This document shows, one piece after another, positions 1 through 5,125 of a DNA stretch of 5,125 bases. The stretch spans positions 1-5,125 of the forward strand of contig JAEYUT010000071.1 in assembly GCA_023432305.1 (NCBI GenBank), in the 5' to 3' direction. A model generated the notes under the pieces. The model ran no database searches. It saw only the letters and a list, made by a program, of their open reading frames with translations, and was not told where the DNA came from. The position numbers and the translations under genes are program-made. Position 1 is the stretch's first letter. Each line of letters starts with the position of its first letter. Origin of the DNA: Actinomycetes bacterium (GTDB taxonomy: Bacteria; Actinomycetota; Actinomycetes; Actinomycetales; Microbacteriaceae).

Positions 1-765
1 CGCCTGTTCCGCGTGAAGGCGTTCACGGGGGCCGTTCTCGGAGACCTCATCTCGATCTTCGCGCTCATCGGATCGCTCTTCGCCCTCACGCAGTACCTTC
101 AGCTCGTTCTCGAGCTGAGTCCTGTCGAGTCGGCGCTGTGGCTGCTGCCGCAGATGGTCGTCTCGGCGGCGTCCGGGTTCCTCGCCGCGTGGATCGTGCG
201 GAAGCTCCCGGCAGCGCTTCTCGTCGCGCTCGGCACACTCGCCGCAGCGGCCGGGTTCTTCTCGCTCATCGGACTGTCGACCACCACGGATCCGCTCACC
301 ATCGCGCTCGCCCTGTGTCTCATCGCGCTCGGCGTGGGCATCGCGACGACGCTCACGCACGACATCATCATGAGCTCGGTGCCCGCCGAGCGCTCGGGGC
401 AGGCGGCCGCCATCAGCGAGACCGCCTACGAGCTCGGCACCGCGCTCGGCACGGCGGTGCTCGGCTCCGTGCTGTTCGTGGTGTACCGCACGGGCCTCGA
501 TGACGCGGCAACGTCGCTCGTCAGCGGAACGATGCTCGACCGCGCGACGACGACGCTCGCCGAGGCGCTCACCGTCTCGCGGGAGCTGGGCGGTGAGCTC
601 GGCGCGACGTTCGCCGCACTCGCCCGCACGGCCTTCACCGAGGGCCTCGTGTTCATCGGAATCCTGGGCGCGATCCTGCTCGTGCTCGGCGCCGCATTCA
701 TGGGCTGGATGCTGCGCGGCGTCTCGTCGCACGCCGATCTCAGCCACCACGACGCCGACCGCTGA
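1..765 (+). CDS. MFS transporter, DHA2 (14-TMS) drug:H+ antiporter family, C-terminal half (5' partial)
   Basis: Cytoplasmic-membrane exporter of the major facilitator superfamily, probably a proton-driven multidrug or metabolite effluxer; the substrate cannot be read from sequence. The frame is open from base 1, reading RLFRVKAFTG, so the GTG at 13 is an internal valine codon and the true start lies upstream. The window holds 254 residues. Hydrophobic segments lie at about window residues 8-29, 41-64, 71-93, 100-119, 143-161 and 214-238, which fits helices 9-14 of a 14-helix DHA2 protein. Family-typical signals are LFR followed by a helix, the SPVESALWLLPQ stretch (compare SPLxAGLxxLP), and VPAERSGQAAAISETAYELG leading into GTALGTAVLGS, the PxxxxGxAxxxxxTxxxLGxAxGxAxxGS signature. 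The long loop at about 162-212 before the last helix is normal for the family. It ends in TGA. Family is confident, substrate unknown. Confidence 0.9.
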   Translation, partial: RLFRVKAFTGAVLGDLISIFALIGSLFALTQYLQLVLELSPVESALWLLPQMVVSAASGFLAAWIVRKLPAALLVALGTLAAAAGFFSLIGLSTTTDPLTIALALCLIALGVGIATTLTHDIIMSSVPAERSGQAAAISETAYELGTALGTAVLGSVLFVVYRTGLDDAATSLVSGTMLDRATTTLAEALTVSRELGGELGATFAALARTAFTEGLVFIGILGAILLVLGAAFMGWMLRGVSSHADLSHHDADR

Positions 766-773
766 CGCTCGTC

Positions 774-824
774 GCGCAGACCGCTGCGCCGCGCGCATCT
801 GCGCCCACCGGGGGCAAAAGCCCC
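774..824 (+). terminator. Cluster of short GC hairpins behind the MFS gene, possible terminator
   Basis: Starting 8 nt after the MFS stop, GCGCAG (774-779) pairs with CTGCGC (784-789) around a 4-nt loop. An overlapping-neighbour element GCGC (793-796) / GCGC (801-804) can form next to it, and GGGGC (811-815) pairs with GCCCC (820-824) around AAAA. None is followed by a T-run, so this is not a classical intrinsic terminator. Actinobacterial terminators often lack U-tracts, so it could still end the MFS transcript. It could equally be structure or an operator near the gadB promoter. The pairings are read directly; the function is inferred. Confidence 0.35.
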
Positions 825-853
825 TGTTCGCGCTGAAAACGCCGATCTATCGT
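825..853 (+). promoter_or_regulatory. Weak candidate promoter for gadB-gadC
   Basis: A TANNNT-type -10, TATCGT (848-853), lies 17 nt downstream of TGTTCG (825-830), a poor -35 match. The -35 directly abuts the GGGGC/GCCCC hairpin. If used, it would give a leader of about 85-90 nt before the gadB ATG. I see no clear operator repeat between 854 and 934. In GC-rich DNA such a pair can arise by chance, so this is a suggestion only. Confidence 0.25.
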
Positions 854-934
854 CCCCTGCAGGTGCACCGACGGAGACACGCACCCCGCCATCGCACCCG
901 TGCGTCGCATCCGCGGCCACGTGACAGGCAAGAC

Positions 935-941
935 GGGAGAG
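935..941 (+). promoter_or_regulatory. gadB ribosome binding site
   Basis: GGGAGAG lies 6 nt before the ATG at 948 and is the only purine-rich Shine-Dalgarno-like stretch at correct spacing to a start in this region. It decides for ATG 948 over the in-frame GTG at 900, which has no such sequence upstream and would add 16 residues with no resemblance to known decarboxylase N-termini. Confidence 0.7.
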
Positions 942-947
942 AAGTCC

Positions 948-2324
948 ATGAGCACAACTCAAGGAGACGGCGGCCTCACGCCGCTGTTCGCACGTCGAGG
1001 CGAGGCGAGTGTCGCCGCGCGGCACCACGTGCCCGCCGAGGAATCTCTCCCCGGCACCGCCAAGCAGATCATCGAAGACGAGACGATGCTCGACGGCAAC
1101 TCGCGCCTCAACCTCGCCACCTTCGTGAGCACGTGGATGGACGACGAAGCCAAGCAGGTCTACGAATCCTCCTTCGACAAGAACATGATCGACAAGGACG
1201 AGTACCCCCAGACGGCCGCCATCGAAGAGAACTGCTGGCACATGGTGGCGAACCTCTGGAACGCACCCGACGACGCGACGTCGATCGGCACCTCCACCAT
1301 CGGGTCGTCGGAGGCGTGCATGCTGGGCGGTCTCGCCCTCAAGCGCAACTGGCAGGAAGCGCGGAGGGCTGCGGGCAAGGACATCTCCCGGCCGAACCTC
1401 ATCATGTCGAGCGCCGTGCAGGTGTGCTGGGAGAAGTTCTGCAACTACTTCGATGTCGAAGCGCGGCTCGTTCCCATCAGCGAAGAGCACAAGACGCTCG
1501 ACGGGCACGACCTCGAGAAGTACGTCGACGAGAACACCATCGGGGTCGTCGCGATCATGGGCGTCACCTACACGGGCATGTACGAGCCTGTCGCCGAGAT
1601 CGCCAAGGCTCTCGACGCGATCCAGGAGAAGACCGGACTCGACATCCCGATCCACGTCGACGGCGCCTCCGGCGGAATGATCGCGCCGTTCCTGCAGCCC
1701 GACCTGGTGTGGGACTTCCGTCTGGAGCGGGTGCACTCGATCAGCACATCCGGGCACAAGTACGGCCTCGTGTACCCGGGCCTCGGATGGGTGGTCTGGC
1801 GCGATCGCAAGTGGCTCCCCGAGAGCCTCATCTTCGAGGTGAGCTACCTCGGCGGGCAGATGCCGACCTTCGCGCTCAACTTCTCGCGCCCTGGTGCTCA
1901 GGTGCTGCTGCAGTACTACATGTTCCTGCGGCTCGGGTTCGAGGGATACCGTCAGGTGCAGCAGGCCTCCCAGGATGTGGCGAAGTTCCTGTCGGCGGGC
2001 ATCGCGAAGCTCGATGCGTTCGAGCTCTGGAACGACGGCAGCGACATCCCCGTGTTCGCGTGGCGTCTCAAGAAGGGCCACACGAAGAACTGGAACCTCT
2101 ACCACCTCCAGGACCGCCTGCGCATGAACGGCTGGCTGGTGCCCGCATACCCGATGCCGGATGACCTCGCCGATCTGACGGTGCAGCGCATCGTGGTGCG
2201 CAACGGGCTGAGCATGGATCTCGCGGCGGAGCTGCTGGAGGGCATCGCCAAGGAGACGGACTACCTCGACTCGCTCGAGTCGCCGATGCCCGTCGCCGAC
2301 CAGCACCCGGCGTTCCACCACTAG
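948..2324 (+). CDS. gadB: Glutamate decarboxylase (PLP-dependent, group II)
   Basis: Cytosolic enzyme converting L-glutamate to GABA and CO2 while consuming a proton; with a glutamate:GABA antiporter it forms the GAD acid-resistance system. The product is 458 aa against 466 in E. coli GadB. PLP-fold signatures appear in order: GSSEACMLGG with phosphate-binding S120/S121; Q158 (AVQVCW), equivalent to the cofactor-stacking Q163; T207 in GVTYTG; D238 in HVDGASGG, which contacts the pyridine nitrogen; STSGHKYG with H270 and Schiff-base lysine K271; and R414, equivalent to the substrate-carboxylate R422. Also shared are YPQTAAIE, PDLVWDFRL and SYLGGQMPTFALNFSRP. The first ~35 residues do not resemble the acid-responsive N-terminal helix of E. 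coli GadB. The C-terminus ends in His-His, with H457 aligning ungapped from R414 to E. coli gate residue H465. gadC follows after 9 nt. Alignments are from memory of the E. coli protein; the family call is very secure. Confidence 0.97.
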   Translation: MSTTQGDGGLTPLFARRGEASVAARHHVPAEESLPGTAKQIIEDETMLDGNSRLNLATFVSTWMDDEAKQVYESSFDKNMIDKDEYPQTAAIEENCWHMVANLWNAPDDATSIGTSTIGSSEACMLGGLALKRNWQEARRAAGKDISRPNLIMSSAVQVCWEKFCNYFDVEARLVPISEEHKTLDGHDLEKYVDENTIGVVAIMGVTYTGMYEPVAEIAKALDAIQEKTGLDIPIHVDGASGGMIAPFLQPDLVWDFRLERVHSISTSGHKYGLVYPGLGWVVWRDRKWLPESLIFEVSYLGGQMPTFALNFSRPGAQVLLQYYMFLRLGFEGYRQVQQASQDVAKFLSAGIAKLDAFELWNDGSDIPVFAWRLKKGHTKNWNLYHLQDRLRMNGWLVPAYPMPDDLADLTVQRIVVRNGLSMDLAAELLEGIAKETDYLDSLESPMPVADQHPAFHH

Positions 2325-2328
2325 GCGG
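2323..2328 (+). promoter_or_regulatory. Shine-Dalgarno-like site for gadC overlapping the gadB stop
   Basis: AGGCGG (5 of 6 to AGGAGG) begins within the gadB TAG stop codon and ends 5 nt before the gadC ATG. A ribosome terminating on gadB would cover this site, which suggests translational coupling of decarboxylase and antiporter. No promoter-like element fits in the 9-nt gap. Confidence 0.55.
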
Positions 2329-2333
2329 CCGAG

Positions 2334-3965
2334 ATGTCCACCAACACCTCCAAGCAGACAGCGGATGCCGCGGCGAAGGCCGCCTCGAACCACCCGCTCA
2401 CGTCGCGCAAGGTCGTGACGAGCTTCCTGGGCGTCGGGCAGCTTGCGCTGCTGACTCTCGTCGTGGTGGCGAGCCTGCGCTCGCTTCCCGCGATGGCGGT
2501 CTACGGGCTGGGAAGCGTCACGCTCTACATCATCCCGGCGGTCGTCTTCCTGATTCCCACCGCACTGGTCGCCGCGGAGCTCGCGACAGGGTGGAAGGGC
2601 GGTGTCTATGTATGGGTGAGGGAGGCGTTCGGCAACCGATGGGGGTTCACCGCCGTCTGGCTGCAGTGGATCCAGAACGTCGTGTGGTACCCCACCCAGA
2701 TCTCGTTCATCGCGGCCGCGCTCGCGTTCGTGTTCCTCGACCCCTCCCTCTCGAGTTCGGGGCTGTTCACGGCCATCATCATCCTGGTTCTGTACTGGGG
2801 CTCCACGCTCATCACGCTGCGCGGCGGCAACCTGTTCGCGAAGCTCGGGTCATGGGGCGGCATCATCGGAACGCTGTTCCCTGCGGTGCTGCTGATCATC
2901 TTCGGATTCGTGTGGCTGGGAACCGGGGAGAAGAGCGAGGTGCCGCTGGATGCGGCGGCGATCATCCCGCCGTTCACGGGCATCGCGTCGATTGTTCTGA
3001 TCGTCTCGAACGTGCTGGCGTACGCCGGCATGGAGGTCAACGCGGTGCACGTCAACCAGATGAAGGACCCGGGACGCGGCTACCCTCGCTCGGTGTTCCT
3101 GGCGTCGGTGCTGATCCTGCTCGTGTTCATCCTGCCGACGCTCGCCATCTCGATCGCCGTGCCGGAGAAGCAGCTCGGGCTCACCAACGGCATCATGCTG
3201 GCGTTCCAGGCGTACTTCGATCAGTGGGGTGTCAGCTGGGCGACCGCCGTGGTGTCGGCGCTCATCGCCGCAGGGGCACTCGCCTCGGTCATCACCTGGA
3301 TCGCCGGGCCCTCGAAGGGTCTGCTCGCGGCCGCTGAGACGGGGCTTCTGCCTCTCGGCCTGCAGAAGCGCAACAAGGAGGGTGTGCAGTCCGGCATCCT
3401 CATGCTGCAGGGCACCATCGTGACGATCCTCGCGGCGATCTTCGTGGTCCTGCCGAACGTGAGCGGCGCCTTCGTCGCGCTCGTCGACATGGCTGCCGCG
3501 CTGTATCTGATCATGTATCTGCTGATGTTCGCGGCGGCGATCAGGCTCCGCCGCACGAAGCCCGACGTGAAGCGCACGTACCGCGTTCCCGCGATGAACC
3601 TCGTCGCGGGCGTCGGCTTCATCGGCTGCCTCGCCGCGTTCGTGATGGCGTTCATCCCGCCGTCCGGATTCGACACCTTCCCCGCCGCGACCTACCCCTG
3701 GATCGTGGGGCTGGTCATCGTCGTGCTGGGCGGCCCTCCGCTGCTCTTCTATGCGCTGAGGCGCCCCGAGTGGGATCGTCGCAGCGCGGCCGACAAGGCC
3801 AAGAGCGGCACCCACGAGGAGGACGACGCCGACGACGGCAGCGCACAGGCGACCCCCGCCCCCCAGGCGCCGCCACCCACATCGCCCCCGTCCGGCGGAA
3901 CCACCGGCTCGGGCGCGGGCCCCGGTTCCGGCTCGACCGCCCCACCGCCAGGGAGCACCACCTGA
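2334..3965 (+). CDS. gadC: GadC-like APC-superfamily antiporter (probable glutamate:GABA antiporter)
   Basis: Inner-membrane amino-acid antiporter, expected to import glutamate in exchange for GABA made by the upstream decarboxylase. The product is 543 aa against 511 in E. coli GadC. It has about 12 hydrophobic segments between residues 33 and 475, after a hydrophilic 30-residue N-terminus. GadC-like signatures are AAELATG (80-86), GGVYVWV then RWGF, YAGMEVNAVHVNQMKDPGR (230-248; compare YMGVEASATHVNEMSNPGR), WIAGPSKG (322-329), YLIMYLLMF (391-399) and KPDVKRTYRVP (409-419). Compared with E. coli GadC, residues matching E218, Y378 and Y382 are kept (E234, Y391, Y395), but Y30 is R49 and E304 is S318. 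The tail (about 476-543) has an acidic patch HEEDDADD (494-501), then a Pro/Gly/Ser/Thr-rich run, unlike the E. coli C-plug. APC family is certain; the substrate pair rests mainly on the gadB neighbour. Another amino acid/amine exchange is possible. Confidence 0.88.
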   Translation: MSTNTSKQTADAAAKAASNHPLTSRKVVTSFLGVGQLALLTLVVVASLRSLPAMAVYGLGSVTLYIIPAVVFLIPTALVAAELATGWKGGVYVWVREAFGNRWGFTAVWLQWIQNVVWYPTQISFIAAALAFVFLDPSLSSSGLFTAIIILVLYWGSTLITLRGGNLFAKLGSWGGIIGTLFPAVLLIIFGFVWLGTGEKSEVPLDAAAIIPPFTGIASIVLIVSNVLAYAGMEVNAVHVNQMKDPGRGYPRSVFLASVLILLVFILPTLAISIAVPEKQLGLTNGIMLAFQAYFDQWGVSWATAVVSALIAAGALASVITWIAGPSKGLLAAAETGLLPLGLQKRNKEGVQSGILMLQGTIVTILAAIFVVLPNVSGAFVALVDMAAALYLIMYLLMFAAAIRLRRTKPDVKRTYRVPAMNLVAGVGFIGCLAAFVMAFIPPSGFDTFPAATYPWIVGLVIVVLGGPPLLFYALRRPEWDRRSAADKAKSGTHEEDDADDGSAQATPAPQAPPPTSPPSGGTTGSGAGPGSGSTAPPPGSTT

Positions 3966-4016
3966 ACGAGCCACCAGACCGGCGGATGCGGTACCCCCCG
4001 GCCCACCCGCCGCACG

Positions 4017-4061
4017 CAGCAGGTCCTTGGTCGTTGTCTCTCCACGGCCAGGGGCCTGCTG
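4017..4061 (+). terminator. 18-bp hairpin after gadC, probable factor-independent terminator without U-tract
   Basis: Bases 4017-4034 pair without bulges with 4044-4061, giving 18 bp around a 9-nt loop (4035-4043). The outer seven pairs are perfect Watson-Crick (CAGCAGG/CCTGCTG). Three pairs (4024:4054, 4027:4051, 4031:4047) are G·U in the + strand RNA and would be A·C mismatches in the minus strand RNA. That points to function in the + transcript. It starts 51 nt after the gadC stop and ends before the prfB promoter, as expected of a terminator isolating the gad operon. No T-run follows, so processing or mRNA 3'-end stabilisation are alternatives. Confidence 0.6.
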
Positions 4062-4095
4062 TCCGGATGAGCGAACCGCCGAGGCCTCGGCTGGG

Positions 4096-4110
4096 TAGGC
4101 TGTAACCGCC
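4096..4110 (+). promoter_or_regulatory. Promoter -10 (TAGGCT) for a probably leaderless prfB mRNA
   Basis: TAGGCT (4096-4101) matches the actinobacterial TANNNT -10 and sits 9 nt before the prfB ATG. A transcript would therefore start at or within a few bases of the start codon. No Shine-Dalgarno sequence is seen between it and the ATG. No strong -35 is visible; the region near 4072-4077 (CGAACC) is at the right distance but unconvincing. This arrangement is common in actinobacteria. Confidence 0.55.
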
Positions 4111-5125
4111 ATGCTCGATGACCTTCCCGCCCAGCTCGCCGCCCTTCGCAGCACCTTCGACGACATTCGCGCCGTCGTGGATGTGAAGCGCCTCGAGGCA
4201 GAGATCGCCGACCTCTCCGAGAAGGCCGGCGCGCCCGACCTCTGGGACGACCCGGACAGCGCACAGAAGGTCACGAGTGCGCTCAGTCACCGCCAGGCCG
4301 AACTCGGGCGGGTCACCGCCGTCGAGCGACGGATCGACGACCTCGAGGTGCTCATCGAGCTCGCCCGCGAGATGGACGATGCCGACTCGGCTGTCGAGGC
4401 GGAGCAGGAGTTCGAGGCGCTCAAGAAGACGGTCGCCGACCTCGAGGTGCAGACCCTTCTCGATGGCGAGTACGACGCGCGCGGCGCCGTCGTCACGATC
4501 CGCTCCGGTGCGGGCGGCGATGACGCCACGGACTTCGCCGAGATGCTCATGCGCATGTACCTTCGCTGGGCGGAGCGGCACGGCTACCCCGTGAAGGTCA
4601 TGGACACCTCGTACGCGGAAGGCGCTGGCATCAAGTCGGCGACCTTCGAGATCGACGCGCCCTACGCGTACGGAACGCTCTCCGTGGAGGCGGGCACGCA
4701 CCGTCTCGCGCGCATCAGCCCCTTCGGGTCGGCCGACAAGCGCCAGACCTCGTTCTCGGCGGTCGAGGTGATCCCGATCATGGAGGAGGCGCAGGAGGTC
4801 GACATCCCCGAGGGTGACATCCGTGTCGACGTCTTCCGCTCGTCGGGCCCCGGCGGCCAGTCGGTCAACACCACCGACTCCGCGGTGCGCCTCACCCACA
4901 TCCCGACCGGCATCGTCGTGTCGATGCAGAACGAGAAGTCGCAGATCCAGAACCGCGCGGCCGCGATGCGCGTGCTCCAGACGCGTCTTCTGCTCCTGCA
5001 GAAGGAGAAGGAGGCAGCCAAGAAGAAGGAGCTCGCGGGCACGATCACCGCCAGCTGGGGCGACCAGATGCGCTCCTACTTCCTCTACGGCCAGCACCTC
5101 GTGAAGGATCTGCGCACGGGACACG
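4111..5125 (+). CDS. prfB: Peptide chain release factor 2 (3' partial)
   Basis: Class I release factor that recognises UGA and UAA stop codons in the ribosomal A site and triggers peptidyl-tRNA hydrolysis. The frame runs from ATG 4111 to the window edge with no stop: 338 codons of about 365-370 expected, so about 30 residues are missing. An N-terminal helical domain (about 1-110, with PDLWDDP at 42-48) is followed by the [16 protein letters not shown] block and then the codon-recognition region with the RF2 tripeptide S203-P204-F205 ([17 protein letters not shown]). The SPF, rather than the PxT of RF1, identifies RF2. The catalytic loop [20 protein letters not shown] carries G248-G249-Q250, the glutamine that is N5-methylated in other bacteria. 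There is no in-frame UGA near codons 20-30, so the autoregulatory +1 frameshift of E. coli prfB is absent. It has its own promoter and is unrelated to the gad pair. Confidence 0.97.
   Translation, partial: MLDDLPAQLAALRSTFDDIRAVVDVKRLEAEIADLSEKAGAPDLWDDPDSAQKVTSALSHRQAELGRVTAVERRIDDLEVLIELAREMDDADSAVEAEQEFEALKKTVADLEVQTLLDGEYDARGAVVTIRSGAGGDDATDFAEMLMRMYLRWAERHGYPVKVMDTSYAEGAGIKSATFEIDAPYAYGTLSVEAGTHRLARISPFGSADKRQTSFSAVEVIPIMEEAQEVDIPEGDIRVDVFRSSGPGGQSVNTTDSAVRLTHIPTGIVVSMQNEKSQIQNRAAAMRVLQTRLLLLQKEKEAAKKKELAGTITASWGDQMRSYFLYGQHLVKDLRTGH

Noticed and set aside
900..947. GTG at 900 as a longer gadB start.
   Set aside because: It is in frame but has no Shine-Dalgarno sequence. The ATG at 948 has GGGAGAG at 6 nt and gives a length near that of known glutamate decarboxylases.
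960..965. AAGGAG, a strong Shine-Dalgarno-like hexamer just inside gadB.
   Set aside because: No ATG, GTG or TTG follows at a suitable distance in any frame, so it does not mark a start.
500..2164. A 554-codon + strand frame overlapping the MFS gene and gadB in another phase.
   Set aside because: It is Arg/Ser/Ala-rich with no domain and spans the end of one true gene, the spacer and most of another; it is an out-of-phase shadow.
426..2393. A 655-codon open frame on the minus strand opposite the MFS end and gadB.
   Set aside because: It is antisense to a decarboxylase with all catalytic motifs. Its translation is Arg/Val/His/Leu-rich with no recognisable domain. Long antisense frames are expected in high-GC genes with third-position G/C bias.
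3897..3930. Inverted repeat GGAACC...GGTTCC inside the last part of gadC.
   Set aside because: Only about 7 bp with a 21-nt loop in very GC-rich low-complexity coding sequence; chance pairing is likely, and the better hairpin lies downstream at 4017-4061.
3715..5124. Long minus-strand frames (also 2850-4274) opposite gadC and prfB.
   Set aside because: They lie across two certain + strand genes, have low-complexity Arg/Gly-rich translations and show no ribosome binding site or family resemblance. They are codon-bias shadows.
1..5125. Signs of mobile elements, CRISPR repeats, tRNA or rRNA genes.
   Set aside because: No tandem or spaced direct repeats, no transposase-like frames, no terminal inverted repeats and no tRNA-like cloverleaf were seen in either spacer; base composition looks even across the four genes.

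Overview
The window has high G+C with strong G/C preference at third codon positions. Its release factor 2 gene shows no programmed frameshift in its first ~50 codons and seems to start directly behind a TANNNT -10 box. Together these suggest a high-G+C actinobacterium, perhaps near Microbacteriaceae. That placement is an inference from sequence style and family knowledge; no search was run.

All four genes are on the + strand. (1) 1-765 is the C-terminal half of a DHA2-type (14-helix) major facilitator drug/proton antiporter; its 5' half is outside the window. (2) 766-947 is an intergenic leader with two or three small GC hairpins, a weak candidate promoter and the gadB ribosome binding site. 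(3) 948-2324 is a complete PLP-dependent glutamate decarboxylase, with all the main cofactor and substrate residues recognisable. (4) 2334-3965, only 9 nt later, is a 12-helix APC-superfamily antiporter related to the glutamate:GABA antiporter GadC, with a long acidic then Pro/Gly/Ser/Thr-rich C-terminal tail. (5) 3966-4110 is an intergenic region holding an 18-bp hairpin, probably a U-tract-less terminator, and the promoter of the next gene. (6) 4111-5125 is prfB, peptide chain release factor 2, running off the right edge.

The functional core is the gadB-gadC pair. The decarboxylase consumes a cytosolic proton as it converts glutamate to GABA and CO2, and the antiporter would exchange external glutamate for internal GABA, giving acid tolerance and some proton motive force. 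The closeness of the genes and a Shine-Dalgarno-like AGGCGG overlapping the gadB stop codon suggest an operon with translational coupling. Two details differ from, or bear on, the E. coli paradigm. The decarboxylase keeps a penultimate C-terminal histidine, aligned without gaps to the E. coli residue that closes the active site at neutral pH. The antiporter lacks two of the five E. coli GadC transport-path residues compared here and carries an unrelated tail in place of the C-plug. The flanking MFS exporter and prfB have no evident link to the acid system.

I see no CRISPR array, mobile element, tRNA or rRNA, and no plainly new multi-gene system. The points most worth checking are the antiporter substitutions and tail, and the pH gate of the decarboxylase.
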